Of a stretch of 64,000 bases of DNA, positions 9,765 to 20,675 are shown one piece after another; position 1 is the stretch's first letter; each line of letters opens with the position of its first letter. The position numbers and the translations under genes are program-made. This stretch comes from Xanthomonas campestris pv. badrii (GTDB lineage Bacteria > Pseudomonadota > Gammaproteobacteria > Xanthomonadales > Xanthomonadaceae). Where the stretch lies: the NCBI RefSeq assembly GCF_012848175.1, contig NZ_CP051651.1, positions 1 through 64,000 of the forward strand, in the 5' to 3' direction. The notes under the pieces are model-generated. The model was not told where the DNA came from. It saw only the letters and a program-made list of their open reading frames with translations, and searched no databases.

Positions 9765-10254
9765 GCCAGGTCTCGAAAAGGTCGACGTGCTCACGCTCGT
9801 TATCGGCGCAGGCGCAGGCCGCTTGAGCAGGCCCGACCGGAGCGCAGCGGGGCGGGGGGGCAGCATGCCCTCATTGCGACGAGGCGATGCCAAGACGGGC
9901 GAGAACCCAGGCATGAACAAGTGACGCAGATGACGACGAGCGCGACTGGATCCTCCCGCATTCGGTGCATCGCAATGCCCGTGCACCGATGGGGGGACGT
10001 CATTGCACTGCAATGTGCCGCTTATGCCTGTCGGCATGCGCAACCATGCGCGATGGAATGTGGCTGTCGTAGAAAAGTCAGCACATGTTCACGCATATTT
10101 TATTTGGTCGGGGTGTAGATTCATCACCAAGGACGACGTGGAGTACGCGCGTTGGCCCCGCTCCTCATTCGTAGCAAGTCGTCTGGCCGACTCGGCAGAC
10201 GGCGGTTTTCGCTTCGCCGTTTCCGTCTCCACCCACATTACGACGGATGTTTAG
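9765..10254. promoter_or_regulatory. Divergent intergenic region before the diguanylate cyclase and glgA genes
   Basis: 490 bp without a convincing gene. It must hold the promoters for the 12-kb glg/tre operon and for the cyclase. It contains a perfect 15-bp palindrome (10001-10015), a 6-bp inverted repeat GGTGCA/TGCACC (9964-9987), and a short AT-rich patch near 10088-10102 (TATTTTAT) that could be a -10 region. No matching -35 element was found, so promoter position is a guess. Confidence 0.4.
10001..10015. promoter_or_regulatory. Perfect 15-bp palindrome upstream of glgA
   Basis: CATTGCA-C-TGCAATG, seven-base arms around one base. It sits about 240 bp before glgA and in the divergent spacer with the cyclase gene. 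The size and symmetry suit a dimeric regulator. No known operator consensus was matched. Confidence 0.4.
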
Positions 10255-11834
<1,580 letters not shown>

Positions 11835-11838
<4 letters not shown>

Positions 11839-14069
11839 GCGAATGGCCGGGCGGGCAGGGCCAGGAGACGGAAACTGACGCGGTGACCATGGAAGGCATG
11901 TCCGATGTTGCGCAGACCCTGCAGGCACTGGCCCAGGGGCTGCCCGCCAATGCATTCACGGTGCTGGGCCCGCATCCGCAGGCCGACGGGCGCCGCCGCG
12001 TGCGCGTCCTGGCGCCAGGCGCCGAGGCGATGGGCCTGATCGATCCGCGCGGCAAGCTGCTGGCACGCATGCAGGCCACCGAGACCGACGGCCTGTTCGA
12101 AGCCGAGCTGGCCGGCGATGGCCCGTATCGGCTGCGCATCGTGTGGCCGGAGGTGGTGCAGGAGGTCGAAGATCCCTACGCCTTCGGCCCGATCCTGGAC
12201 GAATCGCTGCTGCTGCAGATCGCCGCCGGCGACGGGCAGGCACTGCGCCGCGCGCTGGGCGCCCAGCACATGCGCTGCGGTCAGGTGCCGGGTGTGCGCT
12301 TTGCGGTGTGGGCACCGCATGCGCAGCGCGTGGCCGTGGTCGGCGACTTCAATGGCTGGGAGGCGCGGCGGCACCCGATGCGCCAGCGCACCGGGGGGGT
12401 CTGGGAGCTGTTCCTGCCGCGGGTGGAAGCCGGCGCCCGCTACAAGTACGCCATCACCGCCGCCGATGGCCGTGTGCTGCTCAAGGCCGACCCGGTGGCG
12501 CGCCAGAGCGAGCTGCCGCCGGCCACCGCCTCGGTGGTGCCCGCGGAGGCGGCATTTGCCTGGACCGATGCGGCGTGGATGGGCCGGCGCAGTGCGCAGA
12601 CCCTGCCGGCGCCGCTGTCCATCTATGAGGTGCATGCCGCCTCGTGGCGTCGCGACGGGCATGACCAGCCGCTGGACTGGCCCAGCCTGGCCGGGCAGCT
12701 GATTCCGTACGTGCAGCAGCTGGGCTTCACCCATATCGAGCTGCTGCCGATCACCGAGCACACGTTTGGCGGCTCGTGGGGCTACCAGCCGCTGGGCCTG
12801 TATGCGCCCACCGCGCGGCATGGCAGCCCGGATGGCTTCGCCGCGTTCGTCGACGCCTGCCATCGCGCCGGCATCGGCGTGATCCTGGACTGGGTCAGCG
12901 CGCACTTTCCCGATGACGCACATGGCATGGCGCAGTTCGATGGCGCGGCGCTGTACGAGCATGCCGACCCGCGGCAAGGCATGCACCGCGACTGGAATAC
13001 GCTGGTCTACAACTACGGCCGCCCGGAGGTGACTGCGTTCCTGTTGGGCAGCGCGCTGGAGTGGATCGACCATTACCACCTCGATGGCCTGCGCGTGGAT
13101 GCGGTGGCCTCGATGCTGTACCGCGACTACGGCCGCGCCGAGGGCGAGTGGGTGCCCAATGCGCATGGCGGCCGCGAGAACCTGGAAGCGGTGGCGTTCC
13201 TGCGCCAGCTCAACGGCGAGATCGCCGCCCGTTTTCCCGGCGTGCTGACCATTGCCGAAGAATCCACTGCCTGGCCCGGCGTGACCGCAGCGCTGGCCGA
13301 TGGCGGGTTGGGCTTCACCCACAAGTGGAACATGGGCTGGATGCACGACACGCTGAGCTACATGCAGCGCGATCCGGCCGAGCGCGCCCAGCACCACAGC
13401 CAGCTCACCTTTGGCCTGGTGTATGCGTTCTCCGAACGCTTCGTGCTGCCGCTGTCGCACGACGAAGTGGTGCATGGCACCGGTGGCCTGCTCGGGCAGA
13501 TGCCCGGCGACGACTGGCGGCGCTTTGCCAACCTGCGCGCCTACCTGGCGCTGATGTGGGCGCATCCGGGCGACAAGCTGCTGTTCATGGGCGCCGAGTT
13601 CGGCCAGTGGGCCGACTGGAATCACGACCGGTCGCTGGACTGGCATCTGCTCGATGGCGCGCCGCATCGCGGCGTGCAACGGCTGGTGGGCGATCTCAAC
13701 GCCGCGCTGCGCCGCGTGCCGGCGTTGTACCGCGGCACCCACCGTGCCGAGGGGTTCGACTGGAGCGTGGCCGACGACGCGCGCAACAGCGTGCTGGCCT
13801 TCATCCGCCACGATCCCGACGGCGGCGGCGTGCCGCTGCTGGCGGTGAGCAACCTCACCCCGCAACCGCTGCACGACTACGGCGTGGGCGTGCCGCGTGC
13901 CGGCATCTGGCGTGAAATCCTCAATACCGATAGCGCCTATTACGGTGGCAGCAACGTCGGCAATAGCGGTCGCCTGGCGACCGAGCCGATGGGCATGCAT
14001 GGGCATGCGCAACGGCTGCGCCTGACCTTGCCGCCGCTGGCCACGATCTACCTGCAAGCGGAGAAATAA
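11835..14069 (+). CDS. glgB: 1,4-alpha-glucan branching enzyme (GH13)
   Basis: 744 residues. The ATG at 11835 overlaps the glgA stop (ATGA); Met19 (11889) is an alternative start. An N-terminal GlgB domain (about 20-110) is followed by a CBM48 domain ([20 protein letters not shown], from about 150) and the GH13 barrel. Catalytic residues visible are Asp422 in GLRVDAV, Glu475 in TIAEEST and the SHDEVVHG motif. The enzyme cuts alpha-1,4 chains and reattaches them as alpha-1,6 branches. Two bases separate its stop from the treZ start, so translational coupling is likely. Confidence 0.96.
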
Positions 14070-14071
14070 CC

Positions 14072-15829
14072 ATGAACCAGCGCGACGCGACCACCCCGGC
14101 CTGGGGCGCATGGCCAGCGGGTGAAGGACAGGTGCGCTTCGCGCTCTGGGCGCCGGACGCCAGCGGCGTGGAGGTGGTGTTCGCCGATGGCGCGCGCGCT
14201 GCACTGCAGGCGGGAGCGGACGGCTTCTTCAGTGCGGTACTGGCCTGTGCTGCCGACGCGCGCTATCGCTACAGCATCGACGGCGGCGAGCCGGTACCGG
14301 ACCCGGCCTCGCGCTGGCAGCCGGATGGCGTGCATGGCGCCAGCGCCGTGCAGCCTACCGATGGCTACCGCTGGAGCCACCCGCAGTGGCAGGGTCGTCC
14401 CTGGGACGAGACGGTGATCTACGAACTGCACGCGGGTGCCTGCGGTGGCTATGCCGGCGTGCAGGCGCAGCTGCCGCAGCTGGCGGCGATGGGCATCACC
14501 GCGATCGAACTGATGCCGCTGAGCGCCTTCCCCGGTGCGCACAACTGGGGCTACGACGGCGTGCTGCCGTATGCGCCGGCGCAGGCCTATGGCACGCCGG
14601 ACGAACTGAAGGCCTTGATCGATGCCGCGCACGGGCATGGCCTGATGGTGCTGCTGGATGTGGTCTACAACCACTTCGGCCCGGACGGCAATTATCTGCA
14701 CAGCTACGCCGCGCCATTCTTCAACGAAGACAAGCCCACCCCGTGGGGCGCGGCGATCGACTTCCGCAAGCCGCAGGTGCAGCGCTACTTCCTCGACAAC
14801 GCGCTGATGTGGCTGCACGAGTACCGCTTCGACGGGCTGCGCCTGGACGCGGTGCACGCGATCACCCCGAACGCCTTCCTGGACACCTTGCGCGAAACCG
14901 TGGAGACCAGCCTGCCCGCCGGCCGCCACGTGCACCTGGTGCTGGAAAACGAGGCCAACCAGGCCTCGCAGCTGCAACGCGGCTATACCGCGCAATGGGA
15001 CGACGACTTCCACAACGCCTTGCATGTGCTGCTGACCGGCGAAGAAGAAGGCTATTACGCCGCGTTCGCCGACAAGCCCACTGAGCATCTGGCGCGCGTG
15101 CTGGGCGAAGGCTTTGCCTACCAGGGCGAGCCGGATCCGCGTGGGCATGTGCGTGGCGAACCCAGCGGGGCGTTGCCGCCGCACAAATTTGTGGTGTTCG
15201 CGCAGAACCACGACCAGATCGGCAACCGCGCCCGCGGCGAACGGTTGAGCGTGCTGGTGTCGCCACAACGTTTGCGTGCCGCCTTGGCGCTGACCGCCTT
15301 GACGCCGATGATCCCGCTGTTCTTCATGGGCGAACCGTGGGGCGCCACCCAGCCGTTCCTGTTCTTCACCGACTTCGGCCCGCCGCTGGACGAGGCGGTG
15401 CGCGAGGGGCGTCGCAAGGAGTTCGCCCACTTCGCCGCGTTTGCCGATGAGGCGCAGCGCGCCACCATCCCCGATCCGAACAGCCATGCCACCTTCGCCG
15501 CGTCGCGTTCGCCGATCGAAGACGCCGCGCAGGGCGAGGGCGCGCAGTGGGCGGGGTGGTTCACTGCGCTGCTGGGCGTGCGGCGCCACTGGCTGGTGCC
15601 GGGCCTGGCGCAGGCGCGCGCGCTGCGTGCCAGCGTCCTGGCCGATGGCGCGCTCACCGCCACCTGGGAATTGCCGGGCGGGTTGTGGCATATCGCCTTC
15701 AACGTCGGCAACGCCGCCGTGCCGCTGCCACCGCGGCGCGGGCAGGTGGCCCATGCCGAAAACATGGATGCCGCCGCGCAGCTGCTGCCGGTGGATGGCT
15801 TCATCGCCTGGCACGAGGCGCAGGCATGA
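14072..15829 (+). CDS. treZ: Malto-oligosyltrehalose trehalohydrolase (GH13)
   Basis: 585 residues. An N-terminal beta-sandwich (VRFALWAPDASGVEVVF, residues about 18-100) precedes the GH13 barrel. Motifs: VYNHFGPDGNY, GLRLDAVHAI with the likely nucleophile Asp259, LVLENEAN with the likely acid Glu292, and FAQNHDQIGNR. The insert HNWGYDGVLPYAPA and the order of motifs match TreZ rather than GlgB. It releases trehalose from the maltooligosyl-trehalose made by TreY. It is the third gene of the operon and its stop overlaps malQ by 4 bp. Confidence 0.95.
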   Translation: MNQRDATTPAWGAWPAGEGQVRFALWAPDASGVEVVFADGARAALQAGADGFFSAVLACAADARYRYSIDGGEPVPDPASRWQPDGVHGASAVQPTDGYRWSHPQWQGRPWDETVIYELHAGACGGYAGVQAQLPQLAAMGITAIELMPLSAFPGAHNWGYDGVLPYAPAQAYGTPDELKALIDAAHGHGLMVLLDVVYNHFGPDGNYLHSYAAPFFNEDKPTPWGAAIDFRKPQVQRYFLDNALMWLHEYRFDGLRLDAVHAITPNAFLDTLRETVETSLPAGRHVHLVLENEANQASQLQRGYTAQWDDDFHNALHVLLTGEEEGYYAAFADKPTEHLARVLGEGFAYQGEPDPRGHVRGEPSGALPPHKFVVFAQNHDQIGNRARGERLSVLVSPQRLRAALALTALTPMIPLFFMGEPWGATQPFLFFTDFGPPLDEAVREGRRKEFAHFAAFADEAQRATIPDPNSHATFAASRSPIEDAAQGEGAQWAGWFTALLGVRRHWLVPGLAQARALRASVLADGALTATWELPGGLWHIAFNVGNAAVPLPPRRGQVAHAENMDAAAQLLPVDGFIAWHEAQA

Positions 15830-17757
15830 GCGCGCATCCCCTGCACACCCTGGCCAGCGCGGCCGGGGTGATGGTCGATTGGGTGGATGCCAGCGATCAA
15901 CCGCGGCAGGTGTCCGAGCCGTCGCTGCAGGCGGTACTCACCGCGCTCGAGTTGCCGGCCGCCACCGCCGCGCAGCGCGAAGACAGCCTGCGCCGCTGCC
16001 AGGCACAGGCTGCCGAGCCGGCTGCCCTGGTCACGGTGCAGGTGGGCGCGCCGCTGGCGCTGCGCGTTGGGGCCAATGCCAGTGGCCGCTGGACCGATGA
16101 CAGCGGCGCCAGCGAAGCCGCGCACGCCAACGCGCAGGGGCAGCTACGCGCGCCGCAGCGCTATGGGTACTGGACCCTGGAGATCGGCCGAATCACGCAG
16201 CAGGTGGCGGTTGCGCCGCAGCGGTGTTTCAGCGTGGCCGATGCCTGCGGCCAGGCCGCACCACGGGCCTGGGGCATGGCGCTGCAGGTGTATTCGGCCT
16301 GCAGCCCCGACGATGGTGGTATCGGCGATGCGGCCGGCACTGTCGAATGGCTGCGGCATGCGGCATTGGCCGGCGCCGATGCGCTGGCACTGAGCCCGGT
16401 GCACGCGTCACGTCCGGTCACCGGCGGCTACAGCCCGTATTCGCCCAGCGACCGGCGCTTCTTCGACCCGCTGCATGCCGCACCGGTGCGCGTGCTCGGC
16501 GAGACCGCGCTGGACGCACTCGATGCCGTGCCCGGCCTGCGCGAGCACTTCGACGCATTGCACAGCCATGCCTTGATCGACTGGCCGGCCTCGGCGCAGG
16601 CCAAGTGGCGCTTGCTGCGCGAACTCTACGCGCGGGTATCGCCCGAGCATCCGGATCTGCTGGCGTTCCGCACGGCCGGTGGCGCGGAGCTGGACGGGTT
16701 CGCACGCTTTGCCGCACGCGATTTCGGCGACAACGATCCGCAGCTGCATGTGTTCACGCAGTGGCTGGCCGCGCGCAGTTGGGCCGACGCGCAACGCGAA
16801 GCGCACGAGCGCGGCATGAAGATCGGCCTGATCGCCGACCTGGCAGTCGGCTTCGATCCCAATGGTGCCGAAGCTGCTGCGGCCGGCGACACCGTGTTGC
16901 GGGGACTGGTGCTGGGCGCGCCCCCGGATGCCTTCAATGCCGACGGCCAGCACTGGGGCATCGGTGCGTATTCGCCCACCGCCCTGCGCCGCAGCGGCTT
17001 CGCAGCGTATATCGCGCTGTTGCGCGCGGTGCTGCGCGAGCGCGGCGGCATCCGCATCGATCACATCCTGGGCCTGCTGCGGCTGTGGGTGGTGCCCGAT
17101 GGTGCCGGCTCCAATGAAGGCGCGTATCTGTCCTATCCGCTACACGACCTGCTCAACCTGCTGGCGCTGGAATCCTGGCGGCACCGCGCGATCGTGATCG
17201 GCGAGGACTTGGGCGTGGTGCCGCCGGGCATCCGCGAAGAACTGTCCCAGCGCGGGGTGATGGGCATCGATGTGCTGATGTTCACCCGCGACAGGCACGG
17301 TGCCTTCATCGCCCCGGCGCTGTGGCGCCCGGATGCGGTAGCCACCACCACCACTCACGATCTGCCCACGCTCACCGGCTGGCGCAAGGGCCGCGATATC
17401 GACTGGCGGCGCCAGCTGGAGTTGATCCAGCCCGCCCAGGCGGCCGATGACGCCAAGGCGCGCACGCAGGACCTGGCCCGTCTGGATGCCGCGGTGGAAC
17501 ACGCCGGCCTGCAGGGCGAGGACCCGTTGCTGGGCGCGCTGCGGTTCACCGCCAGCGGCGTGTCGCCGCTGATGCTGCTGCCGGTGGAAGATGCGCTGGC
17601 GCTGGAAGAACAACCCAATCTGCCGGGCACCGTCGAGGTCCATCCCAATTGGCGCCGACGCCTGCCCGATCCCTTGCCGCATGCGCGCCTGACCACGGCG
17701 CTGCACGGCGTTGCCGAGGCGCGTCGCGTCGCGGCTGTTTCGGACTCCCAGTCATGA
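15826..17757 (+). CDS. malQ: 4-alpha-glucanotransferase (GH77, amylomaltase)
   Basis: 643 residues from an ATG overlapping the treZ stop. GH77 signatures: GGYSPYSPSDRRFFDP (substrate entry), GIRIDHILGLLRLW with nucleophile Asp412, VIGEDLGVVP with acid Glu460, and TTTTHDLPTLTGW. The enzyme disproportionates maltodextrins. Placed between treZ and treY it can supply chains of the length that TreY uses. The N-terminal domain (about 1-150) is of the bacterial MalQ type with extra beta-rich sequence. Confidence 0.95.
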   Translation: MSAHPLHTLASAAGVMVDWVDASDQPRQVSEPSLQAVLTALELPAATAAQREDSLRRCQAQAAEPAALVTVQVGAPLALRVGANASGRWTDDSGASEAAHANAQGQLRAPQRYGYWTLEIGRITQQVAVAPQRCFSVADACGQAAPRAWGMALQVYSACSPDDGGIGDAAGTVEWLRHAALAGADALALSPVHASRPVTGGYSPYSPSDRRFFDPLHAAPVRVLGETALDALDAVPGLREHFDALHSHALIDWPASAQAKWRLLRELYARVSPEHPDLLAFRTAGGAELDGFARFAARDFGDNDPQLHVFTQWLAARSWADAQREAHERGMKIGLIADLAVGFDPNGAEAAAAGDTVLRGLVLGAPPDAFNADGQHWGIGAYSPTALRRSGFAAYIALLRAVLRERGGIRIDHILGLLRLWVVPDGAGSNEGAYLSYPLHDLLNLLALESWRHRAIVIGEDLGVVPPGIREELSQRGVMGIDVLMFTRDRHGAFIAPALWRPDAVATTTTHDLPTLTGWRKGRDIDWRRQLELIQPAQAADDAKARTQDLARLDAAVEHAGLQGEDPLLGALRFTASGVSPLMLLPVEDALALEEQPNLPGTVEVHPNWRRRLPDPLPHARLTTALHGVAEARRVAAVSDSQS

Positions 17758-20360
17758 TCGACCTTCGCGCCACCGCCCGCCTGCAGCTGCATGCCGGCTT
17801 CACCCTGCACGACGCACGCGCGCAGGTGCCGTACTACGCCGGCCTGGGCATCAGCCATCTGTATCTGTCGCCGATCGGCACCGCGGTGCCGGGTTCCACG
17901 CATGGCTACGACAATATCGACCCCACGGTGGTCAATCCCGAACTCGGCGGCGAAGCGGCATTGATCGCGCTGTCGACGGCGGCGCGCGAACACGGCATGG
18001 GCTTGATCGCCGACATCGTGCCCAACCACATGGCCACGCATGCAGACAATGCGTGGTGGTGGGACGTGCTGCAGCATGGCCGCAGTGCCAGGCATGCCGA
18101 CTGGTTCGACATTGATTGGCGCGCCCCGGGGCGCGACGGCAAGCTGTGGCTGGCGGTGCTGGATCGCCCGTATGCCAGCGCGCTGGCCGAAGGCCTGATC
18201 ACCCTTGTGGTGGACGAAGACGGTAGCGCCGCCCTGGCGCATTACGACCAGCGCTATCCGATTCGCCCGCAAACCCTGGACGTGCCGGAACCTGCCGCAC
18301 GCGCGCAGTGGGTGCGCGACTACAACGACGGCGCCAAGCGTGGCGATGGCCGTCTGCACAAGCTGATCGAACGTCAGCCGTATCGCCTGAACTGGTGGCG
18401 CGTGGGCAACGACATGCTCAACTACCGCCGCTTCTTCGACATCACTTCGCTGGTGGCCCTGCGCGTGGAATTGCCGGCGGTGTTCGATGCCGTGCACGCG
18501 CTACCGCTGCGGCTGGTGGCCGAAGGGCACCTGGATGGCCTGCGCATCGATCACGTGGACGGGCTCACCGACCCCACCGGCTATGTGCGCAAGCTGCGCA
18601 GCCGGCTGGATGCGGCCGGCCGCACCCGCGGCCTCAAGCCCGGCACGCTGGGCCTGTACCTGGAAAAGATCCTCGCCCCCGGCGAGCAGCTGCCGGCCGA
18701 CTGGCCGTGCGACGGCACCACCGGTTACGACTTCATGGACCAGGTGAGCGGCGTGCTGCACGATGCGGCCGGTTTCAAGCCGCTGGCACGCGCGTGGCAG
18801 AAGGCCAGCGGCCGCAGTGGCGACTTTGCGCAGGAAGAACGCAACGCGCGCGACGAGATGCTGCGTGGCCCATTGCAGACGGAATTCAATCGCGCCGTGG
18901 GTGCGTTATCGGCACTGGCGCGGCTGGACCCGCCTACGCGCGAGTTCAGTCCGCAGATGCTGGCGCGCGGTCTGTGCGTGCTGCTGCGCTGGTTCCCGGT
19001 GTACCGCACCTACGCCGGCGCCAAGGGCATCGGCGGCAGCGACGCCGAGCGCCTGCGCGCCACCGCCGCGCGTGCACGCGAGGGCATGCCCGAATCGATC
19101 GTGGCGGCGGTGAACGCCATCGAGCGCTGGCTGCTGGACGATAGCGGCGCCGATCGCGCGCAGATCGCGTTGCGGCGCATCCTGCGCCGGCGCGTCGAGC
19201 AGCTGTCCGCACCGCTCAATGCCAAGGCAGTGGAAGACACCGCGTTCTATCGGCATGGCGTGCTGCTGTCGCGCAACGAAGTAGGCAGCCATCCGACCCA
19301 TTTCGCCAATGAGGCAGCGCAATTCCACGCACAGAACCTCGAGCGCGCCAAACACTATCCGCGCGCGCTGCTGGCCACTGCCACGCACGATCACAAGCGC
19401 GGCGAAGACCTGCGCATGCGGCTTGCGGTGTTGTCCGAACAACCGCGCTGGTGGATCGAGCAAAGTACCCAGTTCGACACCCTGGCCGAGACGCTGGATG
19501 CGCCGTCCCTGGCCGGTGGCGATCAGCAGATGCTGTGGCAGACCCTGGTGGCCGCCTGGCCGATCGGCCTGGGCGCCGATCAGGCCGAGCCGCTGGCCGC
19601 CTTTGCCGAGCGCGTGGCGCAATGGCTGCTCAAGGCGGTGCGCGAAGCCAAGCTGCACACCAGCTGGACCGATGGCTCGGCCGAGTACGAACAGGCAGTG
19701 CAGGCCACGGTGGAGCAGGTGCTGTGCAGCCGCGCCGGTCTGCCGCTGCGGCGCGCCCTGCTGCGCGCCAGCAACCACATCGCCGCCGCCGGTGCGCGCA
19801 ATGCGCTGGTGCAGACCACCCTGCGCCTGACCGTGCCGGGCGTGCCCGATCTGTACCAGGGCACCGAAGGCTGGGACCTGTCGTTGGTGGATCCGGACAA
19901 CCGCCGCCCGGTGGACTATGCGCAACGCCAGCAGTGGCTGGAGCAGACGCGCGACTGGAGCACGCTGCTGCGCAACTGGCGCGATGGCGCGGTCAAGGCC
20001 CGCCTCACCGCGGTGCTGCTGCAACTACGCCGCGAACATCCGGCGCTGTTTGCGAAGGGCGACTATCACGCCTTGCAGGTCGCCGTCAGCGGCGATGCGC
20101 AGGTGCTGGCCTTCCGTCGCCACTACCGCGGCCAGTCGCTGGTGGTGGCGGTGACGCGGCTGGGTGCCGGTGCGCAGGGCGACGGCGACCTGCCCTTGCT
20201 GGTGCCGCCGGCCACCTGGGGTCAGGCGGCGTTGGCCTTGCCGGAAGCGTCCTACCGTAATGTGCTCGACGGCAGCACGCTGCAGCCCCAGCGCGGCCGG
20301 GTGGCACTGTCCACGCTGTTTGCACGCTCGCCAGTGGCAGTGTTGTTGACCCCTCAGTAA
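17754..20360 (+). CDS. treY: Malto-oligosyltrehalose synthase
   Basis: 868 residues from an ATG overlapping the malQ stop. Family features: ATARLQLHAGFTLHDA at the N-terminus, YYAGLGISHLYLSPI, GSTHGYDNIDP, ADIVPNHMA, LRIDHVDGL with the catalytic Asp, TATHDHKRGED, and GVPDLYQGTEGWDLSLVDPDN near the end. It isomerises the reducing-end alpha-1,4 linkage to alpha,alpha-1,1, making maltooligosyl-trehalose for TreZ. It is the last of the tightly coupled genes; 24 bp separate it from the small DUF2934 gene. Confidence 0.96.
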   Translation: MIDLRATARLQLHAGFTLHDARAQVPYYAGLGISHLYLSPIGTAVPGSTHGYDNIDPTVVNPELGGEAALIALSTAAREHGMGLIADIVPNHMATHADNAWWWDVLQHGRSARHADWFDIDWRAPGRDGKLWLAVLDRPYASALAEGLITLVVDEDGSAALAHYDQRYPIRPQTLDVPEPAARAQWVRDYNDGAKRGDGRLHKLIERQPYRLNWWRVGNDMLNYRRFFDITSLVALRVELPAVFDAVHALPLRLVAEGHLDGLRIDHVDGLTDPTGYVRKLRSRLDAAGRTRGLKPGTLGLYLEKILAPGEQLPADWPCDGTTGYDFMDQVSGVLHDAAGFKPLARAWQKASGRSGDFAQEERNARDEMLRGPLQTEFNRAVGALSALARLDPPTREFSPQMLARGLCVLLRWFPVYRTYAGAKGIGGSDAERLRATAARAREGMPESIVAAVNAIERWLLDDSGADRAQIALRRILRRRVEQLSAPLNAKAVEDTAFYRHGVLLSRNEVGSHPTHFANEAAQFHAQNLERAKHYPRALLATATHDHKRGEDLRMRLAVLSEQPRWWIEQSTQFDTLAETLDAPSLAGGDQQMLWQTLVAAWPIGLGADQAEPLAAFAERVAQWLLKAVREAKLHTSWTDGSAEYEQAVQATVEQVLCSRAGLPLRRALLRASNHIAAAGARNALVQTTLRLTVPGVPDLYQGTEGWDLSLVDPDNRRPVDYAQRQQWLEQTRDWSTLLRNWRDGAVKARLTAVLLQLRREHPALFAKGDYHALQVAVSGDAQVLAFRRHYRGQSLVVAVTRLGAGAQGDGDLPLLVPPATWGQAALALPEASYRNVLDGSTLQPQRGRVALSTLFARSPVAVLLTPQ

Positions 20361-20384
20361 CCGACTTCGAGAGAAACGTACGCA

Positions 20385-20570
20385 ATGAACGACACGGAAC
20401 GGCAGGCACGGCTTCGCCAGTTGGCACAGGAGATCTGGGAGGCCGAAGGCCGTCCCGACGGGCATGCAGACCGCCACTGGGCGATGGCCGAGCGGCTGGT
20501 GGATGCCGAAGAGCGCGCGGCCGAGCAGGCCGCCGAGCATGCGGTCACGCCGATCACCGCACACCAGTAA
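20385..20570 (+). CDS. DUF2934 small protein
   Basis: 61 residues, MNDTERQARLRQLAQEIWEAEG followed by GHADRHWAMAERLVDAEE. The pattern LAxxIWEAEGRPDGxxxxHWxxAE is the DUF2934 signature. GAGAGAAA lies before the ATG. Acidic, soluble and helical, with no catalytic motif. DUF2934 peptides commonly occur with glycogen and trehalose genes but have no proven role. Here the gene lies between treY and glgX in the same orientation. Confidence 0.85.
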   Translation: MNDTERQARLRQLAQEIWEAEGRPDGHADRHWAMAERLVDAEERAAEQAAEHAVTPITAHQ

Positions 20571-20675
20571 CGCCGCCTTGGTCACCTTGCACTGGCACAG
20601 GACCACGCCCGTGCCGAGGTGGCCTGCCATCGCACTCGCACACCGTCTTGAGTTCACCGTTCTAAGGAGTTACCG

